Shown here: positions 7,284 to 15,221 of the stretch, one piece after another | Layout of the letters: each line of letters starts with the position of its first letter | How positions within the stretch are numbered: position 1 is the stretch's first letter | Assembly (NCBI GenBank): GCA_049651845.1 | Contig: JBASCW010000078.1 | Span: 1-38,356 of the forward strand | From: RBG-16-66-20 sp049651845 | GTDB lineage: Bacteria > Pseudomonadota > Gammaproteobacteria > Burkholderiales > SG8-39 | Length of the DNA stretch: 38,356 bases | Reading direction: 5' to 3' | The notes under the pieces: generated by a model | Database searches by the model: none | Told to the model about the DNA's origin: nothing | Seen by the model: the letters and a program-made list of their open reading frames with translations, nothing else | Made by a program: the position numbers and the translations under genes

Positions 7284-8074
7284 AAGAAAAAGGGGGGCAG
7301 AGCCGGATTTCCGGACAGAAATCGAGCTCGACGGGGAAATCCGGCTCTGCCCCCCTTTTTCTCGTTGAGGACCGCGGCGCGGTGCGGGTCCTGACCATGA
7401 ACCGCCCCGACAAGCGCAACGCGCTCAATACGGCGCTCACGCGCGCGCTGCTCGAAGGCCTGCGCGCTGCCGACGCGGCCGAAGCCGTGCGCTGCGTGGT
7501 GCTCACGGGCGCCGGGCAGGGGTTCTGCGCCGGCGCCGATCTGTCGGAGTTCAAGGACTTCAAGCCGGAGAACGCGCGGCTCGTCGAAGAGCGCGCGGAG
7601 CTCACGATGCAGCTGCATCTCGCCTTCCCGAAAATGGCCAAGCCGGTGGTGACGGCGATCAACGGCGCAGCCATGGGCGGCGGCGCGGGGCTCGCGCTCG
7701 CGGGCGACCTCGCGGTGATGGCCGAGAGCGCGAAGCTCGGCTATCCCGAGACGCGCCACGGCATCGTCGCCGCCATCGTCATGGCGAACCTGGTGCGGCA
7801 GGCCGGAAGAAAGCTCGCTTTCGAGCTGGTGTCGCTCGGGGAGCCGTTGACTTCCCGCCGCGCGCTCGAGGCGGGACTGGTCAATCGAGTGGTGCCTGAC
7901 CGGGATGTCGTTTCACAGGCCGTCGAAGCGGCGAAGCGGCTTTCCGAGCTGGATCCTCAGTCCATTCAGGCCACGAAACGGCTGTTTCACGAGGCGGCCG
8001 ACCTCCCGCTCGAGGAGGCGCTCAAGCGCGGGCGCGACACCAACCAGCGCATGCGCGGGTTCCGGAAGGCGTAG
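7280..8074 (+). CDS. Enoyl-CoA hydratase/isomerase (crotonase) family protein with a repeat-encoded N-terminus
   Basis: 264 residues from a GTG at 7280 overlapping the marR stop (GTGA). Family motifs: VLTMNRPDKRNALN at the true domain start, oxyanion-hole segment GFCAGADL, and MGGGAGLALAGD. Of the two catalytic glutamates of rat crotonase, the second is kept (GYPETRHG) but the first is replaced (GGGAGL instead of GGGCEL). Hydration of a normal enoyl-CoA is therefore uncertain. The first 27 or so codons derive from a 76-bp inverted repeat (7286-7361) that is open in this frame and adds a Ser/Gly/Lys-rich leader. The next in-frame start is an ATG within the core (TMNRP). The acyl-CoA genes around it suggest a beta-oxidation-like role. 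Confidence 0.88.
   Translation: MKEKGGQSRISGQKSSSTGKSGSAPLFLVEDRGAVRVLTMNRPDKRNALNTALTRALLEGLRAADAAEAVRCVVLTGAGQGFCAGADLSEFKDFKPENARLVEERAELTMQLHLAFPKMAKPVVTAINGAAMGGGAGLALAGDLAVMAESAKLGYPETRHGIVAAIVMANLVRQAGRKLAFELVSLGEPLTSRRALEAGLVNRVVPDRDVVSQAVEAAKRLSELDPQSIQATKRLFHEAADLPLEEALKRGRDTNQRMRGFRKA
7286..7361. repeat. REP-like perfect inverted repeat inside a coding start
   Basis: Left arm 7286-7312 and right arm 7335-7361 are perfect 27-base reverse complements. Each consists of a GAAAAA edge, a GGGGGG run and a CAGAGCCGGATTTCC core. The 22-base loop contains GAGCTC. The form (G-rich edge, GGATTTCC core, long stem) resembles REP/BIME-type palindromes dispersed in proteobacterial genomes by RAYT transposases, though no RAYT gene is present here. 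The right arm ends CCCCCCTTTTTC, so the RNA could also act as an intrinsic terminator or attenuator between marR and the hydratase. No second copy was noticed in the window. Confidence 0.85.
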
Positions 8075-8080
8075 GCATGC

Positions 8081-8968
8081 ATGGGCGTCGTCCTCGCGCT
8101 GCTGGCCATGCTGTCCTTCGCGACCAACATCATGATCACGCGCTACGCGGTGGCGCGCATGCCGGTGGAGTCCGGCTTCCTGGTGGTGCTGGCGACCAAC
8201 ATCCTGTTTCCGGCGCTGCTGTTTCCGTTCGAGCTCGCGCTGCGCTCGGCGCCCTGGTCCTGGGACTGGAAGGGCGCGGGGATGTTCGCGATCGGCGGTG
8301 TCATCGGCATCTTCCTCGGCCGCAGGTTCCTTTTCGACACGGTGCGCATCCTCGGGCCGGCGCGCGCGAGCGTGTTCCATTCGACGGCGCCGGCGTTCGC
8401 GCTGGCCGGGGCCTGGCTGCTCGCGGACGAGCGGCTCGGCTGGTACGAACTGCTGCTGATGGCGATCGTCTGGGTGGGACTCTGGTTCACGCAGCCGCGC
8501 ACGGGGTCGCCCGGCGGGCTGTCGGCATCCGCGCTGCGCAAGGGCATGCTCGCGGGGTTGCTCACGGTGGCCGGCTTCGGCATGGGCAATGTGGTGCGCG
8601 GCCTGGCGATGCGCGACTGGGACGAGGCGGTGCTCGGCACGGTGGTGGCGTCGGTCGCCGCGCTGCTGTGCCAGCTCGTGGCGACGCGCGACTGGCGGAA
8701 AATCGGCGCGCAATTCCGCGTCGCCGACCGCACCGCGATCCTGCTCTACATCGGCTGCGGCGTGAGCACCGCGTTCGGCTCGATATTCATCGCCTCGGCC
8801 ATGGTGCACATGGAGATCGCGCTCGCGGTGCTGGTGGTGCATACCACGCCGCTGTTCATCTTTCCGGTGAGCGTCTTCATCCTGAAGAACAAGGAAGAGC
8901 TGAATCCGCGCACGGTCGTGGGTGCGCTGCTGGTGCTCTCGGGAATCGCCCTGCTGGCCGTTAGATGA
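8081..8968 (+). CDS. EamA/DMT-superfamily inner-membrane transporter
   Basis: 295 residues, almost entirely hydrophobic, with about ten predicted membrane helices in two repeats of the EamA fold. The family feature of a conserved helix followed by a 'HSTAPAFALAGAWLLADERL' segment is present in the first repeat, with its counterpart VHTTPLFIFPVSVFILKNKE in the second. Members export or import small metabolites. Placement between CoA-pathway genes suggests a substrate or product of the pathway, but the direction and substrate cannot be read from sequence. The start lies 7 bp after the hydratase stop; the stop overlaps the next gene by 4 bp (ATGA). Confidence 0.9.
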   Translation: MGVVLALLAMLSFATNIMITRYAVARMPVESGFLVVLATNILFPALLFPFELALRSAPWSWDWKGAGMFAIGGVIGIFLGRRFLFDTVRILGPARASVFHSTAPAFALAGAWLLADERLGWYELLLMAIVWVGLWFTQPRTGSPGGLSASALRKGMLAGLLTVAGFGMGNVVRGLAMRDWDEAVLGTVVASVAALLCQLVATRDWRKIGAQFRVADRTAILLYIGCGVSTAFGSIFIASAMVHMEIALAVLVVHTTPLFIFPVSVFILKNKEELNPRTVVGALLVLSGIALLAVR

Positions 8969-10140
8969 AGCCGCTCCAGCATCTCGTCATCCTCGACCTG
9001 TCGCGCGTGCTCGCGTGTCCCTTCGCGAGCATGATCCTCGCCGAGCTGGGCGCGACGGTGATCAAGGTCGAGCAGCCGGGCGCGGGCGACGAAACGCGCG
9101 GCTTCGAGCCGCAGCTTGCCCGGGACAGCGCCTACTACTTCGCCTGCAACCGCTCGAAGGCCTCGATCACCGTCAACCTGCGCAAGCCCGAGGGTCAGGA
9201 CATCGTGCGCGAGCTCGCGCGCAAGGCGGACGTGCTGGTCGAGAACTTTCCCGCCGGCACGCTCGCGCGCCACGGCCTGGACTTCACCATGCTTTCGGCG
9301 CTGAACCCGCGTCTGGTCTACGTTTCCTGCACTGGCTTCGGGCAGAGCGGGCCGTATGCGCACAAGAAGGGTTACGACACGGTGTTCCAGGCGATGGGCG
9401 GCCTCATGAGCCTCACGGGCGAGAAGGGCGGCGGCCCGGTGAAGCCCGGCTTGCCGGTCGCCGATCTCACTTCGGGCCTGTGGCTGGCGATCGGCATCCT
9501 CGCCATGCTCGCGGGCCGGGAGAAAACCGGCAAGGGCGCGCATCTCGACTTCTCCATGCTCGACGGGCAGGTCAGCCTGCTCACGCTCGCCGCGGCGCGC
9601 TACTTCGCGCTCGGCGAGGTGCCGCCGCGGCTCGGCACCGAGCATCCGGGCCGCGTGCCCTCGGCGACCTTCCGCTGCCGGGACGGCAAGTTCGCGCACA
9701 TCACCGCCAGCGACCGGCACTGGGAACCGTTGTGCAGGGTTCTGGATTTGAGTTTCGCAATAGATCTCGCCACGAACGAGAAGCGCATCGAACATCGCGA
9801 TCTCGTCATGGGGAAAATGACGGAAAAAATCCTGACGATAGAAAGGGCAAGACTTCTCCAGATGCTGGACGAAGCCGACGTCCCGGTCGGACCAGTGAAC
9901 GACGTAGCGGAAATCCTGGCCGACCCGCACGTGCGCGCGCGCAAGCTGGTCGGCAGCTTCGACTATCCAGGCGTGGGTGAATTCAAGGCGCTCGCGCTGC
10001 CCTACAAGTTTCTCGGCTGGGACGATCCGGCGATCGGCGCGCCGCCCGCGCTGGGCGCAGATACCGAAAGAGTGCTGGCGGACATGCTCGGCTTCTCCGC
10101 CGAGAGGATCGCGCAGTTGAAGGGCGCGAAAGCCATATGA
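8965..10140 (+). CDS. CaiB/BaiF family (class III) CoA-transferase
   Basis: 391 residues with the family opening LVILDLSRVLACPFASMILAE and the substrate/CoA segment VIKVEQPGAGDETR. The catalytic aspartate that forms the acyl anhydride is D138 in GYDTVFQAMGG. Such enzymes move CoA between carboxylic acids, for instance from succinyl-CoA to an aromatic or dicarboxylic acid. ATGA overlaps link it to genes on both sides. Bases about 9730-9890 are noticeably lower in GC than the rest. The substrate is unknown; an acid feeding the two hydratases in this operon is likely. Confidence 0.93.
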   Translation: MKPLQHLVILDLSRVLACPFASMILAELGATVIKVEQPGAGDETRGFEPQLARDSAYYFACNRSKASITVNLRKPEGQDIVRELARKADVLVENFPAGTLARHGLDFTMLSALNPRLVYVSCTGFGQSGPYAHKKGYDTVFQAMGGLMSLTGEKGGGPVKPGLPVADLTSGLWLAIGILAMLAGREKTGKGAHLDFSMLDGQVSLLTLAAARYFALGEVPPRLGTEHPGRVPSATFRCRDGKFAHITASDRHWEPLCRVLDLSFAIDLATNEKRIEHRDLVMGKMTEKILTIERARLLQMLDEADVPVGPVNDVAEILADPHVRARKLVGSFDYPGVGEFKALALPYKFLGWDDPAIGAPPALGADTERVLADMLGFSAERIAQLKGAKAI

Positions 10141-10859
10141 GCGCGGTGCTCTACACGGCCGCCGGCGGCGTCGCGACGCTGACGCTCAACCGTCCCGAGC
10201 GCCGCAACGCCCTGAATCTGGAGATGTGTGAAGGGATTGTTGAAGCTGCAAGGCTTGCCGCTTCAGACGAATCAATGAGAATTCTCTTCGTAAGAGCGAA
10301 AGGCCGCGCATTCTGCGCAGGAGCCGACCTGAAGGAGCGCCAGGGCATGGGCGTCGAGCAGGTGCGCGAGCGGCGCATGAAGGGCTTCGCGGCCTACGCG
10401 GCGCTGGAGGCCCTGCCGATGCCCTCGGTCGCGGTGGTCGAGGGGCCCGCGGTCGGCTCGGGCTGCGAGATCGCGGGCGCCTGCGACTTCATCGTCGCCA
10501 CGCCCGCGGCCTCGTTCCGCACGCCCGAGGCGATCCGCGGTACGGTGGGCGCCACGCAGCGGCTGCCGCGCATCCTCGGCAAGCGCCTGGCGAAGGACCT
10601 GATGTTCACCGGTCGGACGCTGAGCGCGGAGGAGGCGAGGGAAGCGGGACTGGTAACGCGGTTGGTCTTGCAATCCGACCTGGAAAAAACGATTGAAGAG
10701 ATAAGAACTGGAATTCTCAAAGCGCCCCAACAATCTCTTCGCCTGGCAAAGCGCTGCATCGACACCGGCGTGGAGCTGGATCCGAAAGGCGCGCTCGAGG
10801 CCGAGATCGCGGCGATCGAGGAGCAGCTCGCCGCGGGCAGCTGGATGGGCAGGACGTGA
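10137..10859 (+). CDS. Enoyl-CoA hydratase/isomerase family protein
   Basis: 240 residues, a compact crotonase. Motifs in order: VATLTLNRPERRNALN, oxyanion-hole AFCAGADLK and VGSGCEIAGACD with the first catalytic Glu, then FRTPEAIRG with the second. Both glutamates of a true hydratase are kept, unlike the paralogue at 7280-8074. Start ATGA overlap with the CoA-transferase, stop GTGA overlap with the synthetase. It probably hydrates an unsaturated acyl-CoA made by the neighbouring CoA-transferase or synthetase. Bases 10681-10740 fall to about 40% GC. Confidence 0.93.
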   Translation: MSAVLYTAAGGVATLTLNRPERRNALNLEMCEGIVEAARLAASDESMRILFVRAKGRAFCAGADLKERQGMGVEQVRERRMKGFAAYAALEALPMPSVAVVEGPAVGSGCEIAGACDFIVATPAASFRTPEAIRGTVGATQRLPRILGKRLAKDLMFTGRTLSAEEAREAGLVTRLVLQSDLEKTIEEIRTGILKAPQQSLRLAKRCIDTGVELDPKGALEAEIAAIEEQLAAGSWMGRT

Positions 10860-12331
10860 GCTGGCAGCCGAAGGTGCTGGGCGATTTCCTGGCGGAAAAG
10901 TCATCCGATCGCGACGCGCTGGTGACTGTTTCAGGCCGGCTGTCGTACAAGGACCTGTTCGAGAAAGCAAAGCAGGCAGCGGGTGCGATGCAGGCACTCG
11001 GCATCGGCAAGGGCGACCGCGTGGCGATCCTGCTGCCCAACGGCGAGGACTGGCTGGCGCTGTTCTACGGCGCGGCGCTCATCGGCGCGGTGACGGTGCC
11101 GGTCAATACGCGCTTCAAGGCGTCCGAAGTCGCCTTCTGCCTCAAGCAGTCGAGCGCGATGGCGCTGTTCTACGTGGAGCGGTTTCTCGGCAACGACTAC
11201 GGCGCGATGGTGAGAGAGATTGGATTCAGGAATGCCTTTGACGTTTCACGGGATGTTCTTCCACGGCAAGGGATGGAGAGCGTTCCGGTAGAACCGCGCG
11301 ATCTGCTCCTGATTCAATTTACTTCGGGCACCACGGCCTATCCGAAGGGCGCGATGCTCACGCACGACAGCATGCTGCGCAACGCCTGGGCCGCGGGCGC
11401 GCGCATCGGCGTGCGCGCCGAGGACCGCTACTTCAACTGCCGGCCGTTCTTCCACGTCGGCGGCTCGACGCTGTCGGCGCTCATGGCGCTGGTGTCCGGC
11501 TGCTGCCTGGTGACGCTGCCCACGTTCGAGGCGGGCGCGGCGCTGCAGATGCTCGAGCGCGAGCGCTGCACGCTCATCTCGGGCAACGACACGATCTTCC
11601 AGATGCTCATTGGCCACGAGGACTTCGCCAGGCGCCGGCTCAGCCTGCGCGGCGGCTGGGCGGCGGCCGGGCCGCAGACCATGCGCCAGGTCATCGACCG
11701 CATGGGCGTGAAGTTGGTCTGCGCCGCCTACGGCCTGTCCGAGGCTTCGCCCAACGTGGTGATGAACGACTGGCGCGATCCGGAGCCGCTGCGCGTCGCA
11801 GGCCTGGCGCTGCCTCTTCCCGGACTGGAGGTCAGGATCTCGGCGGAAAGGGAAATCCAGGTCCGCGGCTGGGGCCTGATGCGGGGCTACGTCAACGACC
11901 CGGAGGCCACCGCGAAGGCGTTCACGCCCGGCGGCTGGCTGCGCACGGGCGACTTGGGCGAACTCACGGCCGACGGCCGCCTGCGCATGGTCGGGCGCAT
12001 CAAGGACCTGTTCCGCGTCGGCGGCGAGAACGTCGCGCCCGCGGAGGTCGAGGAAATGCTGCTCGCGCACCCCGCGGTAGAGACAGCCCAGGTGGTCGGC
12101 GTGCCGGATGCCCGATTGGGTGAAGTGCCTTGCGCTTACGTGACCTTGAAATCGGGTTTTCATGCGACCGAACTTGAAATCCTTTCCTTCGCAAAGGCAA
12201 GGACGGCCGGTTTCCGCGTGCCGCGCTACCTGCGTATCGTCGCCGACTTCGAGTCCATCGGCATGACCGCGAGCGGCAAGGTGCAGAAGCAGAAGCTGCG
12301 CGAGCACGCCCTCAGGGAATTCAAGCTCTGA
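10856..12331 (+). CDS. AMP-dependent acyl-CoA synthetase/ligase
   Basis: 491 residues from a GTG start overlapping the hydratase stop by 4 bp. ANL-superfamily motifs: P-loop FTSGTTAYPKGAMLTH, YGLSEASPN (A5), GWLRTGDLGE (A7), the hinge region GRIKDLFRVGGENVAPAEVE (A8) and the C-terminal catalytic lysine in GKVQKQKLRE (A10). It activates a carboxylic acid to its acyl-CoA through an adenylate. The acid is not identifiable. It completes an activation-plus-hydration set with the two crotonases and the CoA-transferase. Confidence 0.93.
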   Translation: MSWQPKVLGDFLAEKSSDRDALVTVSGRLSYKDLFEKAKQAAGAMQALGIGKGDRVAILLPNGEDWLALFYGAALIGAVTVPVNTRFKASEVAFCLKQSSAMALFYVERFLGNDYGAMVREIGFRNAFDVSRDVLPRQGMESVPVEPRDLLLIQFTSGTTAYPKGAMLTHDSMLRNAWAAGARIGVRAEDRYFNCRPFFHVGGSTLSALMALVSGCCLVTLPTFEAGAALQMLERERCTLISGNDTIFQMLIGHEDFARRRLSLRGGWAAAGPQTMRQVIDRMGVKLVCAAYGLSEASPNVVMNDWRDPEPLRVAGLALPLPGLEVRISAEREIQVRGWGLMRGYVNDPEATAKAFTPGGWLRTGDLGELTADGRLRMVGRIKDLFRVGGENVAPAEVEEMLLAHPAVETAQVVGVPDARLGEVPCAYVTLKSGFHATELEILSFAKARTAGFRVPRYLRIVADFESIGMTASGKVQKQKLREHALREFKL

Positions 12332-13503
12332 GCGGCCGCGCCGTCGCCGTCCTCGCGCTCGGCGGCTTCGCCAGCGCCGCCGCGCAGCGCGCCGCCGACC
12401 CGCTGCTGCCGCTGCTCGCGCAGTCGTTCGGCATCACGGCGGGCGGCGCCTCGGCGGTGATCACCGCGTTCGCGGTCGCCTACGGCGCGCTACAGCTCGT
12501 CAACGGCCCGATCGGCGACCGCATCGGCAAGTACCGCATGGTGTTCTGGGTCACCGCGATCTCCGCCGCCGGCAACCTCGCCTGTGCGCTCGCGCCCACG
12601 CTGCCGCTGCTCGTGCTCGCGCGCTTCGCCAGCGGCGCCACCGTGGGCGCGATCGTGCCGCTCGCCATGGCCTGGATCGGCGACGCGGTGCCCTACGAGC
12701 GGCGCCAGACCGTGCTCGCGCGCTTCCTCATCGGCAGCATGCTGGGCGGCGCGGTGACCACCTCGCTGTCAGGCCTGCTCGGCGAGCATTTCGGCTGGCA
12801 GGCGATTTTCTACGTGCTCGCGGGACTCTATGTCGTCGCCGCGGGCCTGCTCTACGCCGAGCTGCGGTCGAATCCGGCCACGCAGGCCCGCGCCGCCGCG
12901 CGCGAGCCCATGACGCGCGCCTTCGCGCGCATGCTGGCGCTCACGCGCGACGGCTGGGTGCGCGTCGTGCTCGCCACCGTGTTCGTCGAAGGCGCGCTGT
13001 CGCAGGGCGGCATGGCGTTCGCCGCGTACCACGGCCACCAGTCACTCGGGCTTTCGGTCGCGGCGAGCGGCGTGCTCGTCGCCAGCTTCGCGCTCGGCGG
13101 CCTGCTCTACTCGGCCGTCGCCGGGCGCCTGGTGCCGCGCCTGGGAGAGCGCGGCCTGGTGATCGCAGGCGGTCTTCTGCTGTGCGTGGGACTGCCCGGG
13201 TTCGCGGCCGCGCCGGGGCCGTTCTGGGCGATTCCCTGCCTGGCGGCGCAAGGCATGGGCCTGTTCATGATGCACAACACGCTGCAGCTGCATGCCACGC
13301 AGATGGCGCCCGACTCGCGCGGCGCCGCGCTGGCGCTGTTCGCGTTCTGCCTGTTCACCGGACAGTCGCTCGGCGTCTGGCTTGCCTCTCACGTGGTGGA
13401 CGCGCGCGGCACGCTGCCGCTGTTCCTCGCGGCGGGCGCGGGCCTTGCGCTGCTCGCTTACGCCTTTCAGCGCCGCCTCGCGGCGCGGCGCAAGCCCGCA
13501 TAG
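12328..13503 (+). CDS. Major facilitator superfamily transporter, probable CTG start
   Basis: 391 residues when read from CTG at 12328. The first ATG-type start further in (GTG 12457) would remove the first membrane helix (GRAVAVLALGGFASAAAQRA) and the ADPLLPLLAQSFG segment that opens many MFS permeases. Codon 12328 forms CTGA with the stop of the synthetase, copying the ATGA/GTGA couplings of the preceding genes, and an AGGG lies about 10 nt upstream. The loop motif GDRIGKYRM after helix 2 is the MFS signature A. About 12 helices. It is the last gene of the operon and probably a permease for the pathway substrate. Confidence 0.85.
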   Translation: MSGRAVAVLALGGFASAAAQRAADPLLPLLAQSFGITAGGASAVITAFAVAYGALQLVNGPIGDRIGKYRMVFWVTAISAAGNLACALAPTLPLLVLARFASGATVGAIVPLAMAWIGDAVPYERRQTVLARFLIGSMLGGAVTTSLSGLLGEHFGWQAIFYVLAGLYVVAAGLLYAELRSNPATQARAAAREPMTRAFARMLALTRDGWVRVVLATVFVEGALSQGGMAFAAYHGHQSLGLSVAASGVLVASFALGGLLYSAVAGRLVPRLGERGLVIAGGLLLCVGLPGFAAAPGPFWAIPCLAAQGMGLFMMHNTLQLHATQMAPDSRGAALALFAFCLFTGQSLGVWLASHVVDARGTLPLFLAAGAGLALLAYAFQRRLAARRKPA

Positions 13504-13556
13504 CCGGTGGAATTCCCGGAGCGGCGGCGCTGTCATAGTCGCAACGGAGGCACCGC

Positions 13557-13924
13557 ATGAGGCTCATCAACCTGTTTGCCGCAGCGGCCATCCTGATCGC
13601 GCCAGCCCTTCGGCCGGCAGATGTACGCGGCGCGCTTCCCGCCCGACGGCCGCATGCGCTCGGTAGAGCAGACGCTCACCGAGCAGAACCTGCGCAAGGC
13701 CGCGACCGGCACGACGACCCTGGCGCAGGCGCACGAGCTCTTCGTGCCCGCCCTGGCGGGTCGCGTTCGATGCGCGCATGCAGCGCGAGATGTGCGAGTA
13801 CGCCTGCTACAGCTCGTCGCAGCTGGACTTCTTCCTCTACCTGCAGTTCTCGCCCGACGGCATCCTGGGCGAGGCGTACACGATCGAGGATTGCTCCAAG
13901 CAGCAGGGCGACACTTTCAGGTAG
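13557..13924 (+). pseudogene. Frameshifted gene for a small exported protein
   Basis: A GGAGG ribosome binding site (about 13545) precedes ATG 13557 and a signal peptide-like start, MRLINLFAAAAILIAPA. The sensible protein then moves to another frame near 13600-13610 (FGRQMYAARFPPDGRMRSVE up to HELFVP). It shifts again near 13750 (PWRVAFDARMQREMCEYACY to the end ...EDCSKQQGDTFR, stop TAG 13922). Joined, it would be about 122 residues with three or more cysteines in the mature part. The reading after each shift is much more protein-like than the continuing frames, which are Arg/Ala-rich. Two one-base indels explain it; sequencing error in GC-rich DNA is a serious alternative. No function recognised. 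Confidence 0.6.
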
Positions 13925-13931
13925 CCGGCGC

Positions 13932-13949
13932 GGCCGCCCCCGGGCGGCC
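13932..13949. terminator. Strong GC hairpin after the frameshifted gene
   Basis: GGCCGCCC (13932-13939) and GGGCGGCC (13942-13949) form a perfect 8-bp stem with a 2-base loop, 8 bases after the stop at 13924. It is followed by TGCAAATATTTT rather than a clean U-run, so termination is plausible but not certain. It separates the broken gene from the bufferin operon. Confidence 0.4.
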
Positions 13950-14034
13950 CTGCAAATATTTTGCCGCCCGCTGTAATGGCGGCCCCCCGTTTCCGAACTA
14001 ACGCACAGGTCGCGCGGCCCGGGCCCGGTTGGCG

Positions 14035-14061
14035 GGTCACGGGCGTCGCGCGGCCGTGACC
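14035..14061. promoter_or_regulatory. Inverted repeat in the leader of the bufferin operon
   Basis: GGTCACGG (14035-14042) and CCGTGACC (14054-14061) are perfect 8-base arms around an 11-base spacer, ending 30 bases before the bufA start. A second palindrome, GGCCCGGGCC, lies at 14016-14025. Either could be an operator for a metal- or stress-responsive regulator or an RNA hairpin in the leader. The AGGAG ribosome binding site is at 14079-14083. No regulator is encoded beside the operon. Confidence 0.4.
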
Positions 14062-14091
14062 GACCCACTTCGTCGAACAGGAGCCTGAAAT

Positions 14092-14373
14092 ATGACACGC
14101 ACCCTCACCATCGCCGCGCTCGCCGCCGGCGTGCTCGCCGCCGGAACCGCCGCCGCCCAGGACAAGGGCGCCTCCAGCAAGGGGGAGAAGGAAAAGTGCT
14201 ACGGCATCTCGATGGCGGGCAAGAACGACTGCGCCGCCGGCCCCGGCACCACCTGCGCAGGCACCAGCAAGGTCGATTACCAGGGCAATGCCTGGAAGTT
14301 CGTCGCCAAGGGGACCTGCACCACCGTCAAGACCCCCAAGGGCACGGGCTCGCTCAAGGAAATGAAGAGCTGA
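14092..14373 (+). CDS. bufA1: Bufferin precursor peptide BufA1 (DUF2282)
   Basis: 93 residues: a Sec-type signal peptide (about 1-22, ending GTAAA) and a short mature part with exactly four cysteines, C36, C47, C55 and C76. They lie in the DUF2282 pattern CYGISMAGKNDCAAGPGTTC. DUF2282 proteins were long called putative membrane proteins but are now known as bufferins. These are ribosomally made, Cys-modified peptides that bind copper in the periplasm, with modification by a DUF692/DUF2063 pair. Both partner genes follow immediately, so the assignment is strong. A GC-rich leader with inverted repeats precedes it. Confidence 0.92.
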   Translation: MTRTLTIAALAAGVLAAGTAAAQDKGASSKGEKEKCYGISMAGKNDCAAGPGTTCAGTSKVDYQGNAWKFVAKGTCTTVKTPKGTGSLKEMKS

Positions 14374-14381
14374 GTTCGCGC

Positions 14382-15221
14382 ATGACCGCCACGCCGTCCG
14401 CCGGGCTGGGACTCAAGCCCTCGCACTACGCCGAGGCGCTCGCCGCGCCCGCGGACGGCCTGTGGTTCGAACTGCATCCCGAGAACTACATGGTCGCCGG
14501 CGGCCCGCGGCTGCGCTGGCTGGAGGCGATCCGCACGCGCCATCCGCTGTCGCTGCACGGCGTCGCGCTGTCGCTCGCGTCGGATGCCGCGCCGGACGAA
14601 GCGCATCTCGCGCGCTTCGCCGCGCTGGTGCGGCGCTTCGAGCCCGCGCTGGTGTCCGAGCACCTGGCCTGGTCCGCCGCGCAGGGCGCGTACTTTCCCG
14701 ACCTGCTGCCGTTCCCGCGCACCAACGAGGCGCTCGCGCGCATCGCCGCCAACGTCGGCCGCGCGCAGGACGCGCTCGGCCGCCGCATCGCCATCGAGAA
14801 CCCGTCGCACTACCTGGCGCTGGAAGGGCATGCCTGGGACGAGATCGACTTCCTCGCCGAGCTGGCGCGGCGCAGCGGCTGCGGCCTGCTGCTCGACGTG
14901 AACAACGTCTACGTGAGCGCGCGCAACCTCGGCGCCTCCGCCGAGGTCTACGTGGACGCGTTCCCGGGCGAGCTGGTCATGGAAATCCACCTGGCGGGCC
15001 ACAGCGCCGACCCCGCGCTCGGGCCGGCGCTGCTGGTGGACTCGCACGACGCGCCCGTGGCGCCCGAAGTCTGGGCGCTCTACGAGCGGCTGATCGCGCG
15101 CCTTGGGCCAAGGCCCACGCTGATCGAGCGCGACGGCAACGTCCCCGCGTTCGCCGAGCTGATGGCGGAGCGCCGAACGGCGCAGGACCTGCTGCGCGGT
15201 CCGCTCGCGGAGGCTGCCTGA
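14382..15221 (+). CDS. bufB1: DUF692 multinuclear iron enzyme BufB, bufferin-modifying
   Basis: 279 residues, a TIM-barrel protein of the MbnB/TglH/BufB family. Metal-ligand style motifs run through the sequence: ELHPENY, LHGVALSL, SEHLAW, IENPSHYL, LLLDVNNVYVSA, EIHLAGH, DSHDAPV and ERDGNVP. The family uses mixed-valent di- or tri-iron centres to oxidise peptidyl cysteines; in bufferins this yields thiooxazole-type heterocycles. Starts 8 bp after bufA1 and ends in a TGATG overlap with bufC. Confidence 0.93.
   Translation: MTATPSAGLGLKPSHYAEALAAPADGLWFELHPENYMVAGGPRLRWLEAIRTRHPLSLHGVALSLASDAAPDEAHLARFAALVRRFEPALVSEHLAWSAAQGAYFPDLLPFPRTNEALARIAANVGRAQDALGRRIAIENPSHYLALEGHAWDEIDFLAELARRSGCGLLLDVNNVYVSARNLGASAEVYVDAFPGELVMEIHLAGHSADPALGPALLVDSHDAPVAPEVWALYERLIARLGPRPTLIERDGNVPAFAELMAERRTAQDLLRGPLAEAA

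Noticed and set aside
7286..7361. The inverted repeat as a simple end-of-operon terminator
   Set aside because: The hydratase frame runs through it and its only good upstream start precedes it, and the downstream genes are tightly coupled; at most it would attenuate.
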